Positions 17,115 through 25,814 of a DNA stretch of 64,000 nucleotides are shown here, piece by piece; the stretch's first letter is position 1; every line of letters starts with the position of its first letter. A program made the translations under genes and the position numbers. Source of the stretch: DAIPKP01 sp964545875. GTDB taxonomy: Bacteria > Synergistota > Synergistia > Synergistales > Aminiphilaceae. The stretch lies in NCBI GenBank assembly GCA_964545875.1, contig CAZJHH010000002.1, forward strand, positions 331,994 through 395,993, in the 5' to 3' direction. The notes beneath the pieces were generated by a model. It was not told the origin of the DNA. It ran no database searches and worked only from the letters and a program-made list of their open reading frames with translations.

Positions 17115-17732
17115 TTACTCCGCGAGATGGATTACCTTTACGGGGCACGCATCGGCACATGCGGCACAGCCGATGCACTTTTCCGGATCAATGACGTGGG
17201 GTTTTTTGATCTCTCCGGAAATGGCGTGTACCGGGCAAAGACGAGCACACTTGGTGCAGCCGATGCATCCTTCTCCTATCTCGTAAACCGCACGAGCCTC
17301 TGCAGCACTGCCCTCTTTCCGGGGCTTGTCTCCCGAATCCCTTACGATTTCCGAACACCTTTCGTAGGAGGAGTTCAATCCCTGATCCGTCATCCAAAGA
17401 CAGGAGACGGGGCATACATCCACACACTGTTCACAGAAACAGCAGCGATCCACGTGAATCTGGATCTTTTTTTCCTCCGGCAGAAACTCTATGGCGTTGG
17501 CGGGACACACCCGAAGGCAAAGCTTACAGCCAATGCACGTCTTTTTGTCGTATCCGATACGTCCTCGGAAATCCTGAGGAATCGTTACCGGAGGATGCAG
17601 AGAAATTTCCCCACGTTCCGCCGCACCGATAGCTTCCGTAAGATTATCCGGAAGATGGGGAGCAAGAAAGGGATTGGTAGCGTTTTCCTGGGTTCCCTGA
17701 CGCAATACCTGAATCATCATTCGGTTGAGCAT
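17115..17732 (-). CDS. mbhN: Mbh hydrogenase ferredoxin-like subunit with four [4Fe-4S] motifs
   Basis: A 205-residue NuoI-like subunit that carries electrons from ferredoxin to the hydrogenase. Two standard clusters come first: CIGCKLCLRVCP at 66-77 and the second set at C98-C107 (CFCEQCVDVCP). After a linker rich in Arg/Lys/Glu there is a second ferredoxin unit: CIGCTKCARLCP at 156-167 and CIGCAACADACP at 186-197. Archaeal MbhN has only the first pair, so this one has an added bacterial-type 2x[4Fe-4S] domain. It is the last gene of the mbh operon. ATG 17732 follows GGGGAG. Confidence 0.9.
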   Translation of the reverse strand: MLNRMMIQVLRQGTQENATNPFLAPHLPDNLTEAIGAAERGEISLHPPVTIPQDFRGRIGYDKKTCIGCKLCLRVCPANAIEFLPEEKKIQIHVDRCCFCEQCVDVCPVSCLWMTDQGLNSSYERCSEIVRDSGDKPRKEGSAAEARAVYEIGEGCIGCTKCARLCPVHAISGEIKKPHVIDPEKCIGCAACADACPVKVIHLAE

Positions 17733-17746
17733 CTTCTCTCCCCTTT

Positions 17747-18739
17747 CTACATGAATATATCGAGAGAAATCAGAATCATTCCGGCTATTCCAAGGCTGGA
17801 GACGTTAAGCCAGTAAAAGCGGGAAGCCTGCCAGATTTTAAAACGTCCGAAGGAAGTCCGAAGCAAGGTAACTCCCAGGATCTGCATAATGAAGACCTTC
17901 GCCCAGAACCAGAAAAAATCTACAAAGTAGACTCCGAATCCCGAAAAACCGAGCGCTCGCCCCAAAGACCAGGGAAAGAAGATGGCCACCACGAAGGCGC
18001 ACATGGCAAGGGTACGAATTGCGAAGGTAAGTTTGAACATGACCAGATTTCGGCCGGAATATTCCGCGATAAGCCCTTCGAGAATTTCCGTCTTTGCCTC
18101 GGGAATATCCATGGGAACTTTGCCGGTTTCTGCAGGAACCACAGCAAGCAGCGTCACGAGAAGAGCACACATACCCACGACGCCCACCTTTCCCAGGGCA
18201 CCCCAGAGAGGCATAATGACATAGGTTTCCGTGCTGAAGGGGTGTCCCGGAAGTCCCAGGCGATACGCCGCCCAGGCGAGAGTGCAGATAACCAAAGCCA
18301 GGGGCAGCTCATAGCTCATCATAAGCACCATTTCCCGCTGAGCTCCCACATTGGCATAAGGTGAGCCGCTGGAAAAGCCTGCCACCACCATGGAAACTGC
18401 CGAAAGAGCAAAGAGATAGATAATGAGAATCATATCTCCGTTGCCCGTGAGGATGGGAGGAAGAGATCCTATGGGAATATAGAGAATTACCATCATGGCC
18501 GCCACTGCCGCAAGCCAGGGAGCGCCGTTAAAGAGCCAGGGAACAGCCCGGCGGGGGACGATGCTCTCTTTACCCATGAGCTTGAGAATATCATACACAG
18601 GCTGGAGCACGGGAGGCCCTATGCGGTTCTGCATCCGGGCATGAACAATTCGGTCCACCCCTTCGTAGATAAGGGCTATGATGATCGAAAGCACCACCAG
18701 GGCCATTCCAGCCACGAATTTCATGAAAAAGAGCATCAT
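17747..18739 (-). CDS. mbhM: Mbh hydrogenase membrane subunit (NuoH-like)
   Basis: A 330-residue integral membrane protein of the NuoH/HycD/EchB family, anchoring the peripheral hydrogenase arm to the ion-pumping membrane arm. Seen: ARMQNRIGPPVLQPVYDILKL (read in parts), the acidic loop PAETGKVPMDIPEAKTEI, and about eight hydrophobic segments. The start is at the ATGATG around 18736-18739, overlapping the mbhL stop. The in-frame extension to 18925 lies inside mbhL and is not real. Confidence 0.95.
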   Translation of the reverse strand: MMLFFMKFVAGMALVVLSIIIALIYEGVDRIVHARMQNRIGPPVLQPVYDILKLMGKESIVPRRAVPWLFNGAPWLAAVAAMMVILYIPIGSLPPILTGNGDMILIIYLFALSAVSMVVAGFSSGSPYANVGAQREMVLMMSYELPLALVICTLAWAAYRLGLPGHPFSTETYVIMPLWGALGKVGVVGMCALLVTLLAVVPAETGKVPMDIPEAKTEILEGLIAEYSGRNLVMFKLTFAIRTLAMCAFVVAIFFPWSLGRALGFSGFGVYFVDFFWFWAKVFIMQILGVTLLRTSFGRFKIWQASRFYWLNVSSLGIAGMILISLDIFM

Positions 18740-19974
18740 CCCTGCATCATCCTCCTTGTCTTTTCCCGACAAAGTTCCGTGAGAGCCCGTTTTTCCACAA
18801 CCTTTTCCGCCCCGGAGGAGGAATCGGTCACCAGAATCCGTTCCATACAGGATATGCAGGGATCCACACTGTTGATTATAAGAGGAACATCCGCAAGCTC
18901 CTGGTTTCGGAACATCACGGGCCACGCCACAGCGTTGGAGTACGTGGGAGCACGGACACTCCAGGAAGTGATGTTTTCCTCTCCCTTGGTGAGATACACC
19001 ACATGGGTATCATCCCCTCGGGGAGCTTCGATAACTCCCATACCCTGACCCTCCGCATTCTTGAGATACGAAAGAAGCTTGGGGATTTTGGGTTCCCACA
19101 TGAGGTCTCCCTCGGGGATCCCTTCCAGAATCATGTCGAGGATATCCAGGCTCTGCAAGACTTCCATGGTGCGGACCAGAAACCGGTCGAACACGTCCCC
19201 CCGGGCCTCTCCAAAATAATCTTGGGGAACCACGGGTTTAATGTCGAAGTCTCCGTATGCCTCATAGGGTTGACTGCACCGAAGATCCGCCCGAAGGCCG
19301 CTTCCTCGGGCGGTAGGGCCAAGAGAAACGTAGCGTATTGCGTCCTCCTGGCTGAGCACTCCTACATCTCTCATACGGGCTGCCACGATGGGATCGTCAA
19401 AAACGGGATCCGTAAAGACGTGAAAGTGTTCCCGATAATAAGCGATTAAATCTCGTACGGCGTTGGCTGTTTCGGGCGTAAGATCCCGTCGCACTCCTCC
19501 CACGGTACCTACTCCATAGTTGACACGATTTCCCGTAAGAGTTTCGAGGGTGTCCATTACCTTTTCCCGCAATTCCATCCCAAGGTGAAAGGCAGAATCG
19601 AAACCAATGGTATAGCACGCTACTCCGGCCCAGAGGATATGAGAATGAATCCTCTCAAGCTCCAGCACCAGGCTACGTATATACTGGGCTCTTCTGGGAA
19701 CCTCGATTTTAGCGGCATTCTCCACTGCCCGCACAAAGGCGGTAATATGACAGAAGGAGCATATGCCGCAAATTCGTTCCGCCAGATAGATAACCTGAAT
19801 GGGATTTCGTTTCTGAGCCATCACTTCAATGCCCCTATGTACCGCTCCAGGGCGGATGGCGGCATCCACAATCCGCTCTCCATCCACATTGAGCCATGCG
19901 GTAATGGGCTCCTTAAGGCCCACGTGCACCGGCCCGATGGGTATGGTATAGGTCGTTCCTTTTTCCGCTGCCAT
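18736..19974 (-). CDS. mbhL: Mbh [NiFe] hydrogenase large (catalytic) subunit
   Basis: A 412-residue group 4 [NiFe] hydrogenase large subunit, homologous to NuoD. Both nickel-ligand pairs are intact: RICGIC (C69, C72) and DPCISC (C373, C376). This marks it as a true hydrogenase rather than a NuoD or Mbx subunit that has lost them. A 33-residue tail follows DPCISCMER and could be removed at maturation, but no endopeptidase gene is in the window. ATG 19974 has AGGAGG 9 bases upstream. The ATG at 19983 abuts that site directly and is less likely. Nickel loading would use HypA and HypB, encoded at 5.4-6.4 kb. Confidence 0.95.
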   Translation of the reverse strand: MAAEKGTTYTIPIGPVHVGLKEPITAWLNVDGERIVDAAIRPGAVHRGIEVMAQKRNPIQVIYLAERICGICSFCHITAFVRAVENAAKIEVPRRAQYIRSLVLELERIHSHILWAGVACYTIGFDSAFHLGMELREKVMDTLETLTGNRVNYGVGTVGGVRRDLTPETANAVRDLIAYYREHFHVFTDPVFDDPIVAARMRDVGVLSQEDAIRYVSLGPTARGSGLRADLRCSQPYEAYGDFDIKPVVPQDYFGEARGDVFDRFLVRTMEVLQSLDILDMILEGIPEGDLMWEPKIPKLLSYLKNAEGQGMGVIEAPRGDDTHVVYLTKGEENITSWSVRAPTYSNAVAWPVMFRNQELADVPLIINSVDPCISCMERILVTDSSSGAEKVVEKRALTELCREKTRRMMQG

Positions 19975-19987
19975 ACTAACCATCCTC

Positions 19988-20548
19988 CTAGGAGAGTTTC
20001 CGGATATGTTCGGGCTTCAATCCGCTCTCGTCTCGACGCTTGGGGAAAACGCTCCGATCCCAATCTTCCGGCAGAAAGACCAGATTTTTATTTTCCAAAC
20101 CCACAAAATCCACACCGAAGAGCTCCAGAATCTCTCGTTCGCTGTACTCTACCCCGGGAATCAGAGGCCAGAGAGAAGGCATGGAAAGATTGTCCTTGGA
20201 AAGGCGAACCTTGACTGAAACTCCCACCTGGGTTTCAAAACCTGCGGCCCGATAGAGAGAAAAATGATAATTGAGCATCACCTTCTCGCCCTCATCATTT
20301 CCAGAAATAACATGAAAATGAGGAAAATCTAGAGTACCGAGAAACTCTACCAGCTCCAGGAATCGGGAACGGGGAATTTCCACCCAGAGATCTCCCAGCT
20401 CGCAGCAATCCTGGACTGTGGAAAAACGCTTATGCTCCTCAAAAGAAAGAAGGTCTTCTCCTAAAAATTCTTGGAGAGCCATCTTCACTTCCGGAAAGGA
20501 AAGAACTTCGGAAGGAGAGGTTACTGCAAGGGATGTCTGTTGGCTCAT
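19988..20548 (-). CDS. mbhK: Mbh hydrogenase 30-kDa-type subunit (NuoC-like)
   Basis: A 186-residue NuoC-family subunit that bridges the large and small subunits. The signature is the C-terminal PLIPGVEYSEREILELFGVDF, split here as PLIPGVEYSEREI and LELFGVDFVG. The ~80 N-terminal residues are variable, as usual in this family. It overlaps mbhJ by 4 bases (ATGA) and lies 13 bases before mbhL. Confidence 0.92.
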   Translation of the reverse strand: MSQQTSLAVTSPSEVLSFPEVKMALQEFLGEDLLSFEEHKRFSTVQDCCELGDLWVEIPRSRFLELVEFLGTLDFPHFHVISGNDEGEKVMLNYHFSLYRAAGFETQVGVSVKVRLSKDNLSMPSLWPLIPGVEYSEREILELFGVDFVGLENKNLVFLPEDWDRSVFPKRRDESGLKPEHIRKLS

Positions 20549-21066
20549 TCGGAAAGCACCTCCTCGGCAGGGATCGTTTCCTGATCCGCCACAATGACTC
20601 CTTCAATTTCCCGGTTTTCCTCAAGAAGGCCCTGGCGCATTTTTTCAAGTTTCAAAATTCCCTTGCTCACACCCTCCACGATAGCCTCCGGCCGGGGAGG
20701 GCAACCATGGACATAGACATCCACGGGAATGATATTGTCCACTGGTCCCTCCAGAGTATGAGATTCATAGAAAACATCTCCGGAGCATCCGCAGTTGCCT
20801 ACCACGATGACCACTTTAGGATCCGGTATTTGGGCATAGATACGACGTAAACGATCTGCCATATATCTGGTAACGGGACCTGTCACCAGAAGGGCATCCG
20901 CATGACGAGGAGTTCCCACCAGCTTCATGCCAAAACGTTCGATATCGTACCGAGGAGAAATACAGGCTACAATTTCAATATCACAGCCGTTACAGGATCC
21001 GCTATTACAATGAAAAACCCAAAGGGATTTCGTTAAATATTCGAGATGCATTTCTGGTTTGAACAT
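20545..21066 (-). CDS. mbhJ: Mbh hydrogenase small subunit (NuoB-like)
   Basis: A 173-residue subunit holding the proximal [4Fe-4S] cluster next to the NiFe site. Ligands are visible as C25 and C28 (GSCNGCDIE), C92 (GNCGCSG) and C122 (GCPPRPEAI). This is the short group 4 type without a signal peptide, so it faces the cytoplasm. ATG 21066 is preceded by AGGAGG. Confidence 0.95.
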   Translation of the reverse strand: MFKPEMHLEYLTKSLWVFHCNSGSCNGCDIEIVACISPRYDIERFGMKLVGTPRHADALLVTGPVTRYMADRLRRIYAQIPDPKVVIVVGNCGCSGDVFYESHTLEGPVDNIIPVDVYVHGCPPRPEAIVEGVSKGILKLEKMRQGLLEENREIEGVIVADQETIPAEEVLSE

Positions 21067-21078
21067 CCTTTTCGCCTC

Positions 21079-21417
21079 CTAAAATACCAAGAGCATGGCG
21101 AAGATTGCCGCAGTGAGGGCAAACCACGCCACATAGTCCGTGGCGATTCCCGAATGCCAGGAATCCAGGAAAGCGTAGAAACCATGGAGAGCTTTCTTGA
21201 ATCCCCAATAAGCGGAAGAGGCCGGAACGGTAATATCCGCTCCATCCGAAGGAACCGGGTTACCTCCGTAAAAAATCTCGTCCTGAGGAGAACCTTCTTT
21301 ATAATCTTTTCGTCCTTGAGCACGAAACCAGAGCGTCAAGGCTGTTATGACCATGAAGAAGGTCAGCCAGCTGAAGATGTCCCAAAAACCATATCCCGAA
21401 AGTACGGTGGTACACAT
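21079..21417 (-). CDS. mbhI: Mbh hydrogenase small membrane subunit
   Basis: A 112-residue protein with one N-terminal and one C-terminal hydrophobic helix and a polar middle (DEIFYGGNPVPSDGADITVPA). It occupies the mbhI slot between the MrpD-like and NuoB-like subunits, and size and topology fit MbhI. Assigned mainly by position. It overlaps the mbhH stop by one base and has GGAGG upstream. Confidence 0.8.
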   Translation of the reverse strand: MCTTVLSGYGFWDIFSWLTFFMVITALTLWFRAQGRKDYKEGSPQDEIFYGGNPVPSDGADITVPASSAYWGFKKALHGFYAFLDSWHSGIATDYVAWFALTAAIFAMLLVF

Positions 21418-22982
21418 CAGAAACCACCTCCCAATACGGCACCCACGTAAGATGCCTTATCCACGAGAGCTTCTGCAGCAGGAGTAATAAAATGATCCAG
21501 CGACCATGATGGGAAAAGGGAAAGGCCGATAATCACGAGGGCGAGAAGCCCCATTCCGAAAAGCATACTCTGGGGAACTTCCCGAACCGTGGAAAATACC
21601 TCTTTTTCGGGACCGAGAAAGGCTGTCTGGAATACCTTGACAAAGGACGCCAGAGTCAGCATGGAAGTCACCATGGCTACCACGGGAAGAATAGGGTGTA
21701 CCGCAAAGGAGGATTCATAGATAAGGAGTTTGGAAACGTAGCCGTTAAAGGGAGGCAATCCCGCAATGGCTGCCGCAGCGAGAAGAAAAAGTACCGTGGT
21801 ATAGGGCATTTTTCTCGCCAGCCCTCCCAAATCGTTGAGATTTCTCGATTTTGCCGCATAAAAAAGAGCTCCCGCACAAAGAAAGAGAAGAGGTTTATAC
21901 ATGGCGTAGTTCAAGAGATGATAAAGTCCTCCCTTGATGGCAGTCATGCCGTAGGCCCCCATCTCCTGGGGATTTCCCAGGGCAAGAAGTCCTACCCCGA
22001 GCCCCAGAAGAATGTATCCCACCTGAGATACCGAATGATATGCCATAAGGCGCTTTATTTCTTTCTGGATCACCGCCATGCTCACTCCGACAAACATGGA
22101 AAGACACCCCAACACGATGATCGCCCAGGCCACGGCGCTGCTTCCCATGGAAATGCCGTAAATCGAGAAACAAATCCTGAAAAGGGCGTAAAGAGAAGCC
22201 TGGCTTACCGCCACAAGAAGGCAGGTGACTGCAGCGGGAGCTTCTGAATAGGCATCGGGAGTCCACATATGCATGGGCACGGAGCCGCATTTCATGGCGA
22301 GAGCCACCACAAGAAATATGAGGGCTACTTTTTCAGGAAGTCCATACTGGAGATTACCCCCAATGGCCGCCATGTTCACCACGTTATAGCGGCCATAAAG
22401 AAAGGCGATGGCCAGAAGGATAAACATGACTCCTACGGTGGAGACAAGCATGTACTTGAACCCCGCCTCCACTGTTTCAGGGCGATCTCGCCAGAAAGCC
22501 ACCAGGCCGAAGGATGCTACGGAAGCAATTTCGATGAACACGAAAAGGTTAAAAAGATCCCCCGTAAGAACCATTCCCTGCATGCCTGCCAGAAGGAGGA
22601 AATAGAGGGCGGAATACTTGTCGAGCCCCGTAAATTTTTCCATGAAGCGAAGAGAAAAAAGAGCTCCCGCCAGGGCACAGAGACCTCCGATGAGAGCCAT
22701 GAGAGCTCCAAAGGAATCCACTTCAAGAAGAATTCGTACCGGCAGGATCATTCCCGAAGGAAGGGGAATATTCCAGGCACTTCCCCCCATAACATAGACC
22801 AGCGTTCCCGAGGCACCCACATGTCTCCAGAGAAGCAGGGCAAAGAGGGCCGAAAGGGCTGCAAAGAAAATAAACCACACGTTCCGGGCCATTCGCCCCC
22901 CCAAAGAAACGAGAGGAGCGCCGAAGGCACCGAAAAGAGGCACCGCCACCACAAGGGCGGGAAGATGGTTTGTCCAGCTCAT
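21417..22982 (-). CDS. mbhH: Mbh antiporter-like subunit (MrpD/NuoN family)
   Basis: A 521-residue polytopic protein of the complex I antiporter-like family. Seen: FIEIASVASFGLVAFWRD with the conserved Glu, the segment KCGSVPMHMWTPDAYSEAPAAV (read in parts), MAYHSVSQVGYILLG, and the central Lys/His residues. In Mbh this is the subunit nearest the hydrogenase arm and is thought to pump H+ (or exchange it for Na+). It forms an ATGA overlap with mbhG. Confidence 0.95.
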   Translation of the reverse strand: MSWTNHLPALVVAVPLFGAFGAPLVSLGGRMARNVWFIFFAALSALFALLLWRHVGASGTLVYVMGGSAWNIPLPSGMILPVRILLEVDSFGALMALIGGLCALAGALFSLRFMEKFTGLDKYSALYFLLLAGMQGMVLTGDLFNLFVFIEIASVASFGLVAFWRDRPETVEAGFKYMLVSTVGVMFILLAIAFLYGRYNVVNMAAIGGNLQYGLPEKVALIFLVVALAMKCGSVPMHMWTPDAYSEAPAAVTCLLVAVSQASLYALFRICFSIYGISMGSSAVAWAIIVLGCLSMFVGVSMAVIQKEIKRLMAYHSVSQVGYILLGLGVGLLALGNPQEMGAYGMTAIKGGLYHLLNYAMYKPLLFLCAGALFYAAKSRNLNDLGGLARKMPYTTVLFLLAAAAIAGLPPFNGYVSKLLIYESSFAVHPILPVVAMVTSMLTLASFVKVFQTAFLGPEKEVFSTVREVPQSMLFGMGLLALVIIGLSLFPSWSLDHFITPAAEALVDKASYVGAVLGGGF

Positions 22983-23326
22983 CCCCGCAACCTCCTTATC
23001 TCGCGAACATCAAGCGTGCCATAGTGCCGGTAGAGCACCATTATCATGGAAAGGAAAAGAGCGCTCGTGGCAAGGCCGATAACAATGGCCGTCAGGGTAA
23101 GAGCTTGAGGCGTGGGAAGCACGAAAACGCTTCCCTCTCCTCCCAGGGTGAAAACCGGTATATTCCCTCCCGAACGGTATCCGTAAACGATGAGGAGCAT
23201 GTTTGCTGCGGACTCCATGACGGTGACTCCCACGGCAATTTTTATGAGGTTTTTCTCGAAAATCACCGCAAAAAGGCCGTACATGAAAAGAAGCCCCACC
23301 ACAATATAGGGCAAATTACCGATCAT
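22979..23326 (-). CDS. mbhG: Mbh MrpC-like (NuoK-like) subunit
   Basis: A 115-residue protein with three membrane helices, homologous to MrpC/NuoK. Seen: KNLIKIAVGVTVMESAANML with the intramembrane Glu, and PTPQALTLTAIVIGLATSA. The start ATG 23326 gives the normal MrpC N-terminus (MIGNLPYIVVGL) and has GGAGG 9 bases upstream. The reading back to 23380 overlaps mbhF and is rejected. Confidence 0.94.
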   Translation of the reverse strand: MIGNLPYIVVGLLFMYGLFAVIFEKNLIKIAVGVTVMESAANMLLIVYGYRSGGNIPVFTLGGEGSVFVLPTPQALTLTAIVIGLATSALFLSMIMVLYRHYGTLDVREIRRLRG

Positions 23327-23828
23327 GACCGGTTTCCTCCTTCCCAAACTCTTCGGCACCAAGGTTTTGCAAAACTCCATGAAGCATGTAGAAAAGGATG
23401 AGAGATAGGCCTCCCACCACCTCGAATCCCACAGCCATATTCATGAGGGCAATGGTTCCCGAGGAATTGAGCACCCCCGAGTTAACTCCCAGGGGTACGG
23501 AAGCTCCGAAAAGCCCTCCCTGATTCGCCAGGAAGTTGTAGAAGAACGTAGTGCCCAAAGCGGCGAAACCAGTGCAGATGAAAAGGAGAAGCCCCGCCTG
23601 TTCCAGCGTTACAAAGAGTTCCTTCTTGATTCTCGGCAGAGCGAAATCCCCGCCGTGGGTAATCACGAGAAACGCCAGGGCCGTAGCTACTACGGCTCCT
23701 CCCTGAAACCCTCCACCCGGGGTAAGATGTCCGTGAATGATGACGTAACTTCCGAAAATCACCATAAACCAGGCAAAAGCGTTGCACACCACTCGGGTAA
23801 TCACTGAGAGAGGACGCATATGACGCAT
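23316..23828 (-). CDS. mbhF: Mbh MrpB-like subunit
   Basis: A 170-residue membrane protein of the MnhB/MrpB family. The HGHLTPGGGFQGGAVVATA motif and the C-terminal helix with NMAVGFEVVGGLSL are diagnostic. Four membrane helices are expected. It overlaps mbhG by 11 bases and directly follows mbhE. Confidence 0.95.
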   Translation of the reverse strand: MRHMRPLSVITRVVCNAFAWFMVIFGSYVIIHGHLTPGGGFQGGAVVATALAFLVITHGGDFALPRIKKELFVTLEQAGLLLFICTGFAALGTTFFYNFLANQGGLFGASVPLGVNSGVLNSSGTIALMNMAVGFEVVGGLSLILFYMLHGVLQNLGAEEFGKEETGHDR

Positions 23829-24101
23829 CTAGGATTTCCCCCCTTTACGGAAAATCAGGGCAATGGAAGAAACCGCAGTAAAGAGCACCGCCGCTTCTCC
23901 CAGAGTGTCAAAGCCACGATAGTCAAAAACGACAGCGGTAACAACGTTGTTGGCTCCCCGATCTTTTTGGGCATGTTCTACAAAGTATGTATCCATGGGA
24001 GTTTCTCCGGGAAGACCAAAAGGATGCACCGCCTCCATGGCTCCCCAAACCATTCCCGCCACCACGAGAACCGCAATTAGAAAAAGCATCTTGGATTTCA
24101 T
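23829..24101 (-). CDS. mbhE: Mbh subunit E (MrpA C-terminal-like small membrane protein)
   Basis: A 90-residue protein with two membrane helices. It contains ANNVVTAVVFDYRGFDTLGE, the motif found at the end of MrpA and in MbhE. ATG 24101 overlaps the mbhD stop by 4 bases; the in-frame extension to 24485 runs through mbhD and mbhC and is not real. Confidence 0.92.
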   Translation of the reverse strand: MKSKMLFLIAVLVVAGMVWGAMEAVHPFGLPGETPMDTYFVEHAQKDRGANNVVTAVVFDYRGFDTLGEAAVLFTAVSSIALIFRKGGKS

Positions 24102-24364
24102 TGCTGGGATCCTTTCTCTCGGGGTTGCCTTGCCTTGCAGACTGCCCGAAGGGCAAGAACATAGATGGCAGTGCTCAGGCCGGCCCCTATAGCGGCCTCT
24201 GCAATCGCCACATCCGGAGCCTGAAGAATATAGAACTCTATGGAAAGAAGCAGGCTCAGCGCAGCAAGAGAGATAACCGAGGAAATAAGATCCCGGAACC
24301 ATACTGCGAAAAAACCTGCCAAAGCCACAAGAATAAGTATGGCAAGGTGAAGGACTTCGTTCAT
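24098..24364 (-). CDS. mbhD: Mbh subunit D (DUF4040 membrane protein)
   Basis: An 88-residue protein with three membrane helices. The DUF4040/MbhD signature is LQAPDVAIAEAAIGAGLSTAIY, read here as LQAPDVAIAEAA and IGAGLSTAIYV, with the conserved Glu. Overlaps mbhC and mbhE by 4 bases each. Confidence 0.94.
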   Translation of the reverse strand: MNEVLHLAILILVALAGFFAVWFRDLISSVISLAALSLLLSIEFYILQAPDVAIAEAAIGAGLSTAIYVLALRAVCKARQPREKGSQQ

Positions 24365-24738
24365 TGAGAACCACCGCCTTTCCTCTGGCTTTTCTGATCT
24401 TTCTGCAAAACGTCAATGATGGCCTGTCGAGGGAAAACGCCGCTTCGGTGAGCCGCTCGGGCGATGGCATGAGCCCCCGTAGCATTCGTTACCAGAAGAG
24501 CGATAAAGGCGATAATTACATGTATCATCAAGACGAGGAAGCGCCCTTCCCCAGTCTGCACAAAACGCCAGAATCCCCATAAAATGGCGGCGATAGAGAT
24601 AAACATGGAGCCAAAGGTAGTACATTTGGTAGTTCCGTGAAGGCGGGTATAGACATCGGGAAAGCGGTACAGCGCAATACCCCCCAGAGTACAGAAAGCC
24701 AAACCTATGGCCAGGAAAAAAGCGAGTAGAAAGGACAT
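24361..24738 (-). CDS. mbhC: Mbh MrpG-like subunit
   Basis: A 125-residue MrpG/MnhG-family protein. The LYRFPDVYTRLHGTTKCTTFG stretch (seen as RFPDVYTRLHGTTK) and the AHAIARAAHRSG segment are characteristic. Three membrane helices and a short charged tail. GGGAGG precedes ATG 24738. Confidence 0.95.
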   Translation of the reverse strand: MSFLLAFFLAIGLAFCTLGGIALYRFPDVYTRLHGTTKCTTFGSMFISIAAILWGFWRFVQTGEGRFLVLMIHVIIAFIALLVTNATGAHAIARAAHRSGVFPRQAIIDVLQKDQKSQRKGGGSQ

Positions 24739-24744
24739 TTCCCG

Positions 24745-25005
24745 TCACCTCCCAATTTCGAGATACCGGGCAAAAAACATGGTGCTCACGAAGGTGAGAG
24801 CCGCATAAACAATGGCCACATCCACCATAACCACCGAGTCGTACACCACCGCAAGAAGAATCATGATGGCAATACCCAGAGTGTTAAGAGCATCCAAAGC
24901 CACCACACGATCCGGAATGGTAGGGCCCGCCACAAGACGTCCGAACATCAGCAGGGCCACAAGACCGAGAAGTGCCGCACTCCACGCAAAAAGAAGCGTA
25001 CTCAT
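24745..25005 (-). CDS. mbhB: Mbh MrpF-like subunit
   Basis: An 86-residue three-helix membrane protein of the MrpF family, with GPTIPDRVVALDALNT and the intramembrane DVAIVYAALTF. It overlaps mbhA by 4 bases. Confidence 0.95.
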   Translation of the reverse strand: MSTLLFAWSAALLGLVALLMFGRLVAGPTIPDRVVALDALNTLGIAIMILLAVVYDSVVMVDVAIVYAALTFVSTMFFARYLEIGR

Positions 25006-25490
25006 TGAGTTATCCTCCTTGCCCAGTCTGCAAAGGATCCGTAAATCTCTTTCGGATCGGGATCGGGGGACGAGAGATCGATACAGTGTACATAAAGAGC
25101 CCGATCATCCTCATCCACATCCACCGAAAGAGTTCCCGGCGTGAGGGTAATGGAGTTCGCCAAAAGGGTAATACCTCCGTCCCCCAACCCCTCTGCGGGC
25201 ACTTTTACTATGCCAGGGCGAATTTTTCCCGTAATGACGAGCTTTGCTACATGCACGTTCGCCTTAGCGAGAGCCACCATAAAAGGACCAAAAAAATAGT
25301 GTAAAAATCGACCTCCTCGGACAAGGCTTGCTCCAAGCCCCATTGACCTTCCTCCGCCAAAAAAGGAGCGTTCTACCAAGAACAACACACCCCCGAGGAG
25401 AAGAGCAATGACAACTTCGGTTAATGAAATGCCGTCACCACTCCACGCCAAAAACAGATACGTTATGACGGAAAGAAAAAAAATACACAT
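25002..25490 (-). CDS. mbhA: Mbh MrpE-like subunit, first gene of the mbh operon
   Basis: A 162-residue MrpE/MnhE-family protein. It has two N-terminal membrane helices, then FMVALAKANVHVAKLVITG, then the soluble tail with LANSITLTPGTLSVDVDEDD. GGGAGGTGGGC precedes ATG 25490. All thirteen genes downstream follow with gaps of 13 bases or less or with overlaps, so the operon is one transcription unit of about 8.4 kb. Confidence 0.95.
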   Translation of the reverse strand: MCIFFLSVITYLFLAWSGDGISLTEVVIALLLGGVLFLVERSFFGGGRSMGLGASLVRGGRFLHYFFGPFMVALAKANVHVAKLVITGKIRPGIVKVPAEGLGDGGITLLANSITLTPGTLSVDVDEDDRALYVHCIDLSSPDPDPKEIYGSFADWARRITQ

Positions 25491-25814
25491 GTGCCCACCT
25501 CCCAGAAAATATCCTCATTCCGTACCAAAATGCGTCCAACAAGCCATTTTACACCAACTATGTCATATCCGTCAGGCAACTTGGTGAAAAAACCCCTTTT
25601 TCAGTAAATTAAGTAAATCATCTTACGTTCTGCATGCAATCTAAAGAACATGGCATACAATTCTGGGATTCTTTATCCAAAAATTGGGAAGCGAGAGAGA
25701 AGGTCGATTAGAAAAGCCAATATTTCTGCTCCCCGAAAAATAAGAATGTGCCTGAAAATTTCATGCTTGGGCCTAATGACATTTAAAGTCCCTCCTTGCC
25801 AAAGGGACTAGTTT
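25491..25814 (-). promoter_or_regulatory. Intergenic region upstream of the mbh operon
   Basis: No gene is seen in these 324 bases. On the minus strand there are two weak promoter candidates. CTGACG and TAAAAT are 18 bases apart (plus positions about 25545-25574), and TTTTCA and TATGAC are 17 bases apart just upstream of that. Either could drive mbhA-N. The remainder is AT-rich with no clear operator. Confidence 0.35.

Noticed and set aside
24102..24485. N-terminal extension of mbhE
   Set aside because: In frame but runs through mbhD and mbhC; the family protein starts at 24101.
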